64,000 nucleotides of DNA from NCBI GenBank assembly GCA_009746045.1, contig RPFO01000264.1, positions 682,001 through 746,000 of the forward strand, written 5' to 3'. Below the pieces are notes generated by a model that saw only the letters and a list, made by a program, of their open reading frames with translations, did no database searches and had not been told where the DNA came from. Positions 56,217-64,000 of this stretch are shown piece by piece. Every line of letters starts with the position of its first letter. The first letter of the stretch is position 1. Source of the stretch: Mesostigma viride. Lineage: Eukaryota > Streptophyta > Mesostigmatophyceae > Mesostigmatales > Mesostigmataceae. A program made the translations under genes and the position numbers.

Positions 56217-56982
56217 AGGGTAGGTTACAGTCCCGTGGCGCCCGACACACCTGGGAGAACCCATAGGACATGGGTGAAATGGACAGCTCCGGAGCGACGC
56301 GCGGGAGGTCACACTGTCGGTACGCAAGCGCTGACATACCATATCCGGGAACGGGCGAATCTCGCGACTCCGGCGTAAAATGCACCACGGAGGGGGCACG
56401 TTCCCGGTCGCCCTGGGACAACTCCCATAGGGAGTCGGCAGCGCGGAGAGAGCGCTGATCAACACCGCTGGTCCTAACAACCGTAGCCAGCGAGCGAGGG
56501 GCCGAAGGGGCAGGAACCGAAACAGGGGTAGGATCCTGCACAGGCGCAGAGGGAGCCGGCACCGCAGGAGGCCGCGACGGACCTGCAACCGCGGCTGACG
56601 ACATGGCCTCCGCTGGAGGCGCACCCTCGGGCCGCATGTTGAAAATTGGGCCCGTAGGGACAGGCACCTTACCATAAAACTGACTGCCATCAAGACTCCA
56701 GTCCGGCACTGGAATCCTCTGAGGGGGACCCCCCTACCAGAGCCTGGGCAGCCCACTCGTGTCGCCAAAGAAGCCCCGCAGCGGCTGCGACGGAGCTTGG
56801 GAAGGCCCGGAAGCAGCGACGGCGGGCGAAATCGCCGCGGCAGGAGACGAAACCGCAGCGACCGAGGGCTCGCCCTGGGGCGCAGGCGAAGCCGCAGTCG
56901 CCGAGGCAACAGGAGGGGTAGGCGAAGCAGCAGCAACAGGCGCCACAGCAGGCGCAACGGCAGCGGGCGACTGAGACGCCAA
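56217..56982 (-). pseudogene. Gypsy I downstream region, Ala/Pro-rich, 5' part
   Basis: Frames 56982-56734 and 56709-56215 are rich in Ala, Pro, Ser and Val (SPTPPVASATAASPAPQGEP, PAVPAPSAPVQDP) with no recognised domain. They follow directly after the truncated integrase core and run into the F insertion. Confidence 0.5.
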
Positions 56983-57436
56983 GAATGCCCCGAATGCCGA
57001 GGCTAAGGACTGGATCTAGGCCTGCCTTGCAGACACGGTAGCCGCAAGATTGGCAGACTCTGGACCCACGTACGTCCGGAGGGATAGGAGACGGCTCCAC
57101 CGACACGCGTCTCGTCGACGCCGACGATGACGGAACAGGGGAAGGCGCCGACACTGAGGAGGAGTGGTAGGCAGTACCAAAGGTGACCTTAGTACCGATA
57201 GCAGCAACGAACTGCTGCCAAAAATCTGAAGTAAATAACTTATCTTTGTCAGAAATAAACTGCCTACTCAAACCATGGTATCTATAAACATTATGGAGGT
57301 ATAGGCAGGCACAATCGCGTGCGGTGAGGTCAAGGGGACAAGGCACGAGATGGCACATACGCGTAAAGCGATCTACAAACACAAGGATCTGAGCATTACC
57401 CTTATCATTCTTTCTAAAAGGTCCTACAAAATGCAT
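56690..57436 (-). pseudogene. Gypsy I integrase core, lacking first Asp and Glu
   Basis: HFVGPFRKNDKGNAQILVFV follows the zinc-binding start without the linker and first catalytic Asp. YRYHGLSRQFISDKDKLFTS keeps the second Asp. FGTAYH is then joined to an unrelated Ser/Pro stretch exactly where J continues to the catalytic Glu. Two deletions therefore removed two of the three catalytic residues. Confidence 0.8.
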
Positions 57437-59570
57437 CTACATCCTTGAAGAGGGAGGGCCAGTAGTAGGAACGGGTTACCAAATCCCGTACCCGTTTACC
57501 GCCCTGGTGAGCAGCTGAATCATGCAACTCAAAAAGCAAGGAGGAGCGACAGATAGGCGGGACATAAAGGCGCCATTGAGGGGGAGAATCTGTTAACTGC
57601 ACATATAAAAACCCACCTACAAACTTACAGGGGTATATACCTAACTGTTGGGGATGGGAGGCAATAGCAGCTAAAGCTTCCGGCTCAGTGGCCGTAAATC
57701 TACTGATAAGGCGTTCGAGATCAGAGGTAGGCATCGCTACAGAAGTATCTATATCAGGTTTAAAGAGGTCTCTTACCGCCTTGCCAAAGAGAAGGGGAGG
57801 TCCTAGAGGGACTATATTATCATAGGACTTTACTGACCTAGTCGCTATATGGCTAAGCGGTATAGAAATTTTATTTTTCCGCTCCCCCCCCACAGAGACC
57901 ACAGGAAGGGCCTCACACGGGAGAGAGAGTCCTACGTGAGAAAGGAGGTCAGGCATGCGAACAGCAGTATGAAAGAGGTAGGCATAATGTTCATCATCCG
58001 GTAGTTCGCCATAAGGGGTTACACCAAGGGTGGTAGAAACTAGAGTAGTATTGAGAACATCTAAGTCCTCAAAATAGGAATAATCTGCGCGGCAGGAGAG
58101 GGCATCAGGCACTATGTTATCTACACCTTTAACATACTGAAGTTTAAAAGGGGAAAACTGTGCTAAAAACTCCATCCAGCGCGCTTGACGACTAAGGTTG
58201 GGTTGGGAGAGAAGATGGGTAAGGGGACGATGGTCCGTTTGTATAACTAATCGATAAGGATCTATCTCACAGGGTTCATTCAGACAAACATCAAATTGGG
58301 CACCTTTAAGAAAGTGCTGCCACGCGTGGCAACAATACACCACAGCTAAGAGTTCCTGCTGGTGTACAGGATAGTTACGCTCCGCGGGGAGCATTGTCCT
58401 AGAGATATACTCAATTGGCTGTAAGCCCTGACCCTGATCCTGGAGAAGGACGCCCCCTATAGCTACCTTACTAGCGTCTGTAGCTACCACAAAGGGTTTG
58501 GTAGTATCGGGTAGGATGAGTACGGGAGGAGAGAGGAGCAGGGATTTTAAACACTGAAAAGCAGACTGACAATCACTACTCCAGATAAAGGGGATATCTT
58601 TCTTCAATAAATGATTGATAGGGGCTGCTATAGTTGCGAAGCGAGGGATAAAACGCCTATAGTAAGAGGCAATCCCTAAGAAACTACGTACACTTTTAAC
58701 GTCGGTAGGGGTAGGCCAATCCTGAATCGACTTAGTTTTATCCGGGTCGGTAGCGACACCGGCATCTGACAAAACATGTCCTAAAAATGGTACACTCCTA
58801 CCAGAACGAACTTTAGCACGGCGAGCCCACAAGGAATTTTCAGACATTAATATTTCTAAGACTTTCTTTAAATCACGTAGGTGCGTTTCAAAATCAGGGG
58901 AGTAAATAAGGATGTCATCTAAGTATAAGCCTGAGCACAAGAACGAGATCTCGTGCTCAGCTAAAGAAACAGAGGAGAAGGAGGGATCCTTTAAATCAGA
59001 GGACACTTGGGGAAGGTGAGAATTACCCATATTAACAGGTCTAAGCACTTCATTCATCAACATTTGAAAAGAGGCAGGAGAATTACAGAGTCCCATAGCC
59101 GCTACTCTAAACTGATAATGACCAAAAGGGGTAGCAAAGGCGGTTTTATGACAATCCTCGGGCGCTATACGCAGTTGCCAAAAACCATCCGCACAATCCA
59201 GTACAGTGAAACAGGTAGAACCTTTAACCTTATCAAATATATCATCAATACGAGGTTGAGGGTATTTAGACTTCACAGTGATATCATTTAACTTCCTATA
59301 ATCAGTAACTAAACGAAACTTGCCATTTGGCTCAGGGACTAACAGGACACCAGCTGAGTAGGGGGAGTTACTAGGCTCTATCAATCCTGCTTCTAATAGT
59401 GACACTAAAATCTGTTTTAGTTCCTTTAGCTCGGTAGGGCCCATTCTATACATCGGAGAGTGCGTAGGAACTGCACCGTCTTTGATAACTACACGGTGTA
59501 AAACAGAACGAGGAGGAGGATAAGAAGGAGTCTTTTCTTCAAAAACCTTGGAGGAATCTATCACAGCCAT
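57414..59570 (-). CDS. Gypsy I pol ORF: RT, RNase H, start of integrase
   Basis: A 718-codon open frame. RT has LVPEPNGKFRLVTDYRKLND, FTVLDCADGFWQLRIAPED, FGHYQFRVAAMGLCNSPASF and GLYLDDILIYS (catalytic YLDD). The connection has FLGIASYYRRFIPRFA. RNase H starts PFVVATDASKVAIGGVLLQD. Integrase begins LHDSAAHQGGKRVRDLVTRS with the paired His, and is cut off at the first Cys. The RT itself appears intact. Confidence 0.92.
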   Translation of the reverse strand: MAVIDSSKVFEEKTPSYPPPRSVLHRVVIKDGAVPTHSPMYRMGPTELKELKQILVSLLEAGLIEPSNSPYSAGVLLVPEPNGKFRLVTDYRKLNDITVKSKYPQPRIDDIFDKVKGSTCFTVLDCADGFWQLRIAPEDCHKTAFATPFGHYQFRVAAMGLCNSPASFQMLMNEVLRPVNMGNSHLPQVSSDLKDPSFSSVSLAEHEISFLCSGLYLDDILIYSPDFETHLRDLKKVLEILMSENSLWARRAKVRSGRSVPFLGHVLSDAGVATDPDKTKSIQDWPTPTDVKSVRSFLGIASYYRRFIPRFATIAAPINHLLKKDIPFIWSSDCQSAFQCLKSLLLSPPVLILPDTTKPFVVATDASKVAIGGVLLQDQGQGLQPIEYISRTMLPAERNYPVHQQELLAVVYCCHAWQHFLKGAQFDVCLNEPCEIDPYRLVIQTDHRPLTHLLSQPNLSRQARWMEFLAQFSPFKLQYVKGVDNIVPDALSCRADYSYFEDLDVLNTTLVSTTLGVTPYGELPDDEHYAYLFHTAVRMPDLLSHVGLSLPCEALPVVSVGGERKNKISIPLSHIATRSVKSYDNIVPLGPPLLFGKAVRDLFKPDIDTSVAMPTSDLERLISRFTATEPEALAAIASHPQQLGIYPCKFVGGFLYVQLTDSPPQWRLYVPPICRSSLLFELHDSAAHQGGKRVRDLVTRSYYWPSLFKDVDAFCRTF

Positions 59571-59740
59571 GTATCTTACTATTTCGTTTCAGTAAATCCC
59601 ACCCCTATTGTATCCACTGTGTTCACATCTATATCCACACTATTATTAGTGATAGGTATCTCCTGTACTTCTAACTGAAGGAACATACATAATAAATATC
59701 CATATTCCTTTTAGCTCAGATCGCAATTCATCATTGGACA

Positions 59741-60152
59741 TTAATACTTCAGGTATATAGGTCTTACAGGAGGATCAACAGGTGTAGGAGGAGTAATATC
59801 TACCAAGGATAAACTTTCTACTCTATAATGACGTTCCGGTACCCAGTAAGAGCTATCTGGAAACCAGATGACCATGGTATCATAATTAATAGTAATCTTA
59901 TTATCCTGGTGCCAATCTAATCCTAGTAATACATCAGCGGTAGTGATAGGGCCTATAGTGGCCGTCAGGTTGACAGTACGTCCTTGTATGACCAGGGGAA
60001 GGGACACCGTACCCGGGGAATGACTGGTGCGACCGTCAGCATAATGGACAGTGACAGGCTTGGTGTGAGGGATAGGGACTAGTCCTAAACGCCTAACTAG
60101 GGCCTCGCTCACAAAGGAGCTAGCCGCACCGCTATCCACTACAGTGGTTCGA
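59741..60152 (-). CDS. Gypsy I protease, N-terminus cut
   Basis: TVVDSGAASSFVSEALVRRL (D-S-G active site) and DVLLGLDWHQDN are standard retropepsin landmarks with the usual spacing. The frame ends at 59741, 170 bases before the RT ORF start. On its 5' side it meets TTAA at 60153. The DSG here is canonical, in contrast to the copia elements in this window. Confidence 0.85.
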
Positions 60153-60156
60153 TTAA

Positions 60157-61876
60157 CTCGTCGTCTGTCCCTGGTCCTCTACGGAGGACTGAGTCGAACT
60201 CAGTCCTCTCTCGAGGACCGAGTTTTTGGGTTTCGTAGAAAATTCGCCCCGGTCAGAATTTTTGACAATAAAAATCTCTCAAAATTTATTCAAATACTAC
60301 GTGAAAAGATCTTTCTTGGACATATTTTTGGGATTTTTTTGGATTTGGTATGAGCGGCTAAATGTACGGTCAAAGTACAGGTGGTAAGGGTACTTTTCCA
60401 CATGAAACGCGAGTTCCGGAAATGCACCACCTAGCCATGGCGGCTCGCGCCCATGCATGCAGTTTAGGTTTGCGGACGAGTTAGCTGTCCAAACTCAGGA
60501 AATAGATTTCACATGCCCTGAAGATGATAAAAATCAATTTTTAGCTCGCGGGGATGCGATTTACCCGGTGTCGGCACTGTTCTTGCTGGAAAAAACTGCG
60601 ATAAGGCAGGTCGACGGAATTGATGACTGCGCTTGCTTTCCGGCGCAATTTCAATGGCTGATAGGTTTCTTTCTACATTGTAACATGCATTGTATTAGAA
60701 TAAATCGAGTGACAGTATAGATTTGATGATTTCGACCATTCTGTCACGTCATGGTCTATGTGCCGCAAAGTGCCACTTTTGCGGGCACCGCCTGGGCCAA
60801 GGTAACGCCAGCCGTGCCAGGTAAAGCCGGATAATCGTTGCCTCTTCGTTTCTTGATGTTCGTACATGAGTTTAAGCTTGCGAGGCGTTGTCAGGTTCAA
60901 GTCTTGATGCTCTTTCTTGACCGTTGCCTGCCCCTCTCTAAAACCCCCTTTTCACATGATGTTAGCAGGCATTTGCCTTACCCCAGTGTAGTTGTGCAGG
61001 GTTTTAGGAGCTGTGCAGGTTTAAACTCCTTCATAGATGTTAGTTATTCTTTTGCTACGTTCATACTGCATGATTGTGTGGCCAAGGGCTGCGTCAAGGG
61101 TGCATTCAAGCTTTTACGGGTGAGTGAAAAGTCTTGGTGACAAACCACTGCCATCATGTGCCAGCAACTATGTTGGCCACATCATGGCAAGGCAAAACAG
61201 TTATAGCCATATCTATTGTTGTTAGAAACAATGGAAATATGATTAACCTACCCATTATATTGGTGGTTGACACTTATGACATAACCCTTTGTTGGTAGGT
61301 ATCCAAGCCCATTCCCTACGTGCATGCATAGGCTCTCACTACATGATAAGGTATGATATACCTGAAGTATGATGATGCAAGTGTGTTGTCCTGTAATGCT
61401 TGAAGGGAAATGAGTTGATTGGGATGGTTGGTGGCCACGGTGGTGTGTAGTATGACCGCACTTACATGCTAGCAAAGTTAGCAAAAGCCCCATTCCTCTC
61501 CTGAGGACTGAGAGTTTTTTAATTGTTTCAGGCAGTTGCAGTGGCCAAATCGAGCCCAGTTTTTTGCCACGTTTCAAGAACTATATTGTTTTCATGCCTA
61601 TATTTTTTCTTCATGCACCAGGATTTGATTGAATTTTTCCCACTCGTTCTTTTCCCGAAAAATGCAAAATCGCGAAGGGTGCCCAACGTCGGTGTAATTT
61701 TCAGGTGTTCGGGTCAAGTTTTCACATATGCAGTATTTTTGCCAACAAAATGACATCTAGTACACCCCCGATCCACATCAAAACATTTGGGATGGACCCC
61801 CCACCTAGTCGCTACACGCGGTTGAAAGTTGTCAACTCAGTCCTCCTGTGAGGACTGAGTTGGGACAGACGACGAG
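60157..61876. mobile_element. TTAA-flanked element with inverted terminal repeats
   Basis: CTCGTCGTCTGTCCC at 60157-60171 and its exact complement at 61862-61876 are flanked by TTAA on both sides (60153-60156 and 61877-61880), so the perfect inverted repeat including the target is 19 bp. Just inside each end is a strong hairpin built from ACTCAGTCC/GGACTGAGT. The interior (1.7 kb) has only short open frames (for example 60457-60720) without a recognisable transposase. TTAA targets are typical of piggyBac-type transposons. It would be a non-autonomous one. Confidence 0.65.
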
Positions 61877-61880
61877 TTAA

Positions 61881-63096
61881 GGTTTTCGTTACTCGTGGCG
61901 CTAGGCCACTTGTGGCGTTTCGAACTATGAAAACTTCAGTTTACTCGGCCAATGTGTGGCTTTAAGCCAATTAAAATTGGGCTTGGCACGGCCACGTGTG
62001 GCGGGCTGGCTTTTTGGTGCGGCAAATGACCCTGCCGGCAGCGGGGTCAGCGCGGCGCGGCGCCGTACTGGCTGTACACAAGAGGATTTTTCCTACTTGG
62101 TAAATTAACAACAACGATTACTAGTGCCGAAAGTCGAAACACATTAGGCTGGGTTTATACGAACTTTTATTAAAAAGCTACGGGCACAAATTTACACGTG
62201 GACGGCTCGATCTAGCCAATTTTTCATCTTGCGGTGCTCCTCGAGGCAAGCCATCAAGGCGGGGATCGATGCGGCCGTAGCAAGATCGGATCGCGTAACT
62301 CCAACGTAACTCCCATAACCGCCCGAGAATCTGGTGGTGGAACCGCTGTGTACGAACTGGGTACGGCGGTACCTAGTTCACGTTAAAATGGGTCCGATTT
62401 TTAATAAAACGGCGTGAAGGGGTGTGCACCTCCGGAGGGGTCTGTTGAAAATTACCGACCTAGCCGGTAATAGCCCTAGTAGATACCATACCGACCTAGT
62501 AGATAAATAAACCTAGTCAATGCAGTATGGCTGGCGAGTGTCTTATTGATAACTGAGGCGCCAGGCCGGCGGCCGCCAGCCAGCTGAAGCCTGACAAGTG
62601 AAAATGCACACAAGCTGCAGTCTGCACAGTGCACTATGGTCTCTGGCAGCGGGCCACTGGCTTGCCACTTGGCACTTGGCCGGGCTCTTGGCCGGGCTCT
62701 TGGCCGGGCTCTTGGCCATGCACTATGCAGTCAGTAAGTCAGTCAGTCATATTAGTACTCATAGTAGTAGTCTAGTACTAGGGAGGCTTGTGGCGGAACG
62801 CCGGCCGGAAGACCGGCTGACACCGCCAATTGTGGCGTAACCTGTACTAGAGTGAACTTCAGGCACGGCCACCCTGTGGCGAAACGAAACTACAAAGTAG
62901 AACAGCACGACCAAATTGTGGCTTCTTGGGAGCCCTGTCGAAGTGGGTGGCAACGCCACATTTTGCCAAAAAAAGTGCCACACCGCCACATTTGGCGGTG
63001 TATCGCCACTAATCGAAACACTGATCCACTAACACAGAGACATTCAAAAGTTCATCAGCATGCAAGAAGGGGTCTACAACAGTGTGGGGAACGGTT
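61881..63096. other. Unclassified repeat DNA rich in GTGGC/GCCAC motifs
   Basis: No gene is visible. At least ten GTGGC or GCCAC motifs, often as TGTGGCG, occur in two clusters (61896-62005 and 62790-63010). 62100-62600 has nothing I recognise. Confidence 0.5.
62675..62717 (+). repeat. Tandem 12-bp repeat CTTGGCCGGGCT
   Basis: Three full units and a partial fourth. Confidence 0.95.
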
Positions 63097-63654
63097 TGTC
63101 AAAAATCCTAATAATGCGTCAACGAATGAGCTCAAATGTTGCGGCACAACTCATTTCATTAATACAATAAAAGACGCATATATAGAATTTAAGGACCGTG
63201 ACCGGTGTCCATTGCCAAGCCACAAGGCAACTGGCCCACCATGCATCAGGTGACGTGAAAAGGTGCACGCCGACCTCTTAAACAATGTCCCATGTCGGCT
63301 GCACATATTATCCCTACGTTAACTTAACACATAAAGTGTCTCGACTTGAACAACTGGCACACAAAATCCACTAGGCAATGATGCGAATATTCGGCACCAA
63401 TATTTGACCCCACTATTGCGCGGCGCTAGGAGTTAGCCACCGCCAAATGGCACGAGATACTCACGCCCTACAAGCCGTACCATGCAACCACAAGGTAGAG
63501 CCGAATTAATCCTAACTTTGGCACCTAATATCTTTGTGCATACTCAACTGTCCGTCATAAGAAAAGTACCGCCGGAAAGAACACGGCAAGCCCTACTCAG
63601 CCCTAATAATATCCTTGGCCAGAAAATACAGAAGATTGGCCACAACATAACATA
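63097..63654 (-). repeat. C-family LTR, third copy (C3), cut by A3
   Basis: The reverse complement of the C LTR starts TGTCAAAAATCCTAATAATG at 63097 and runs to CATAACATA, missing the last 45 or so bases, where an A LTR is inserted. A few small differences from C1 (for example ATGCATCAGG near 63241) show it is a separate copy. Confidence 0.9.
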
Positions 63655-64000
63655 AGTTAACGTAAAGGATTTACGCTAGATGGATAGAGATTGTTACGCT
63701 CTTTCCAACGGCACCTTGAACGCCTCATTTGGTTAAGGAACGTAAAAGTTATGACGTTTCCTAGGCTGTGCCGACAGTACCCGGCGCGCCACTGTGGGCG
63801 CGTACGGACACAGGATGTACAAGTGTCACTTTGATAGTCCGCAGGACGTTGACAGGACTTGTACAGGACTTGATGGTCAATTGATAGGTAGGCGTGCTGT
63901 AGCGCGCCAGGACCTATGAGACAATTGATGCTGAGCAGCGTACGGATAGGTCCACAGGACTAGCCGTATGGACAATTGATAGATCTGCGCGCCAAAGGCG
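63655..64000 (+). mobile_element. Third A element (A3): start of 5' or solo LTR, cut by window end
   Basis: AGTTAACGTAAAGG at 63655 and the following sequence match the A LTR. It begins exactly after ACATA of the C3 LTR, so ACATA is the expected TSD. The rest lies beyond the window. Confidence 0.9.

Larger units (their letters stand above)
48460..60152 (-). mobile_element. Gypsy element I, interrupted by copia F
   Basis: Reading leftwards: protease start at about 60152, RT-RNase H-integrase ORF (59570-57414), integrase core (57436-56690), a downstream region split by F, and a 3' LTR at 48460-49043. A TTAA-flanked element cuts it on its 5' side at 60153, so gag and the 5' LTR are not recognised. 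The order protease, RT, RNase H, integrase is normal for Ty3/gypsy. Confidence 0.88.

Noticed and set aside
56211-56982. Envelope gene downstream of gypsy integrase
   Set aside because: No signal peptide, membrane segment or cleavage site is evident. It is low-complexity Ala/Pro/Ser-rich sequence.
62675-62717. CRISPR-like array
   Set aside because: The units are contiguous without spacers. It is a simple tandem repeat in eukaryotic DNA.

Overview
The window is eukaryotic nuclear DNA made almost entirely of retrotransposons nested inside one another. I found no host gene, rRNA, complete tRNA or CRISPR array. Evidence for a eukaryote: LTR retrotransposons of the Ty1/copia and Ty3/gypsy types, non-LTR (LINE) remnants with poly(A) signals, and PBSs of the TGGTATC type that plant and algal copia elements use with initiator tRNA-Met. 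A repeat-rich alga, other protist or lower plant would fit. The sequence alone does not name the organism.

Layout. 1-2226: 3' end of an unclassified LTR element (H). 2227-16425: an old copia element (D), split by a reverse-strand copia element (A-minus, 3397-11211, TSD ATACC) and by a non-autonomous LTR element (C1, 11329-13963, TSD CTTAG). 17289-18735 plus 29642-30043: a reverse-strand LINE (G), split by a 10.9 kb copia element (E, 18736-29641, TSD GAAGC). E carries 260 uninterrupted AAC codons. 30388-43771: a second copia A copy (A-plus). Element B (32547-38090, TSD ATGTG) sits in its gag gene, and element C2 (34327-37100, TSD CACTG) sits in the gag gene of B. 44646-46840: a gypsy remnant (J). 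47120-47934: the C-terminal piece of another retroelement (L). 48460-60152: a reverse-strand gypsy element (I), split by copia element F (50066-56216, TSD AGGGT). 60157-61876: a TTAA-flanked element with inverted repeats. 61881-63096: unclassified repeat DNA. 63097-64000: a C LTR cut by a third A LTR.

The main result is that A, D, E and F look like one copia-type lineage with unusual architecture. Where complete, the order is gag - integrase - aspartic-protease-like domain - reverse transcriptase - RNase H, whereas copia elements normally place protease before integrase. The protease-like domain looks retroviral/gypsy-like and has DTN or DTQ where DTG is expected. The RT box is HGDD or YGDD rather than YVDD. 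The LTRs of A, E and F begin AGTT and end AACT instead of TG/CA, and TSDs of 5 bp support these boundaries. All four elements carry a T-arm-like hairpin 250-475 bases after the pol stop. A also has an extra ORF upstream of gag.

Elements B and C form a second group with TGTCA/TGACA ends and TGGTATCG PBSs. B encodes only a Gag with a zinc knuckle, and C encodes nothing recognisable, so both must depend on proteins from other elements.
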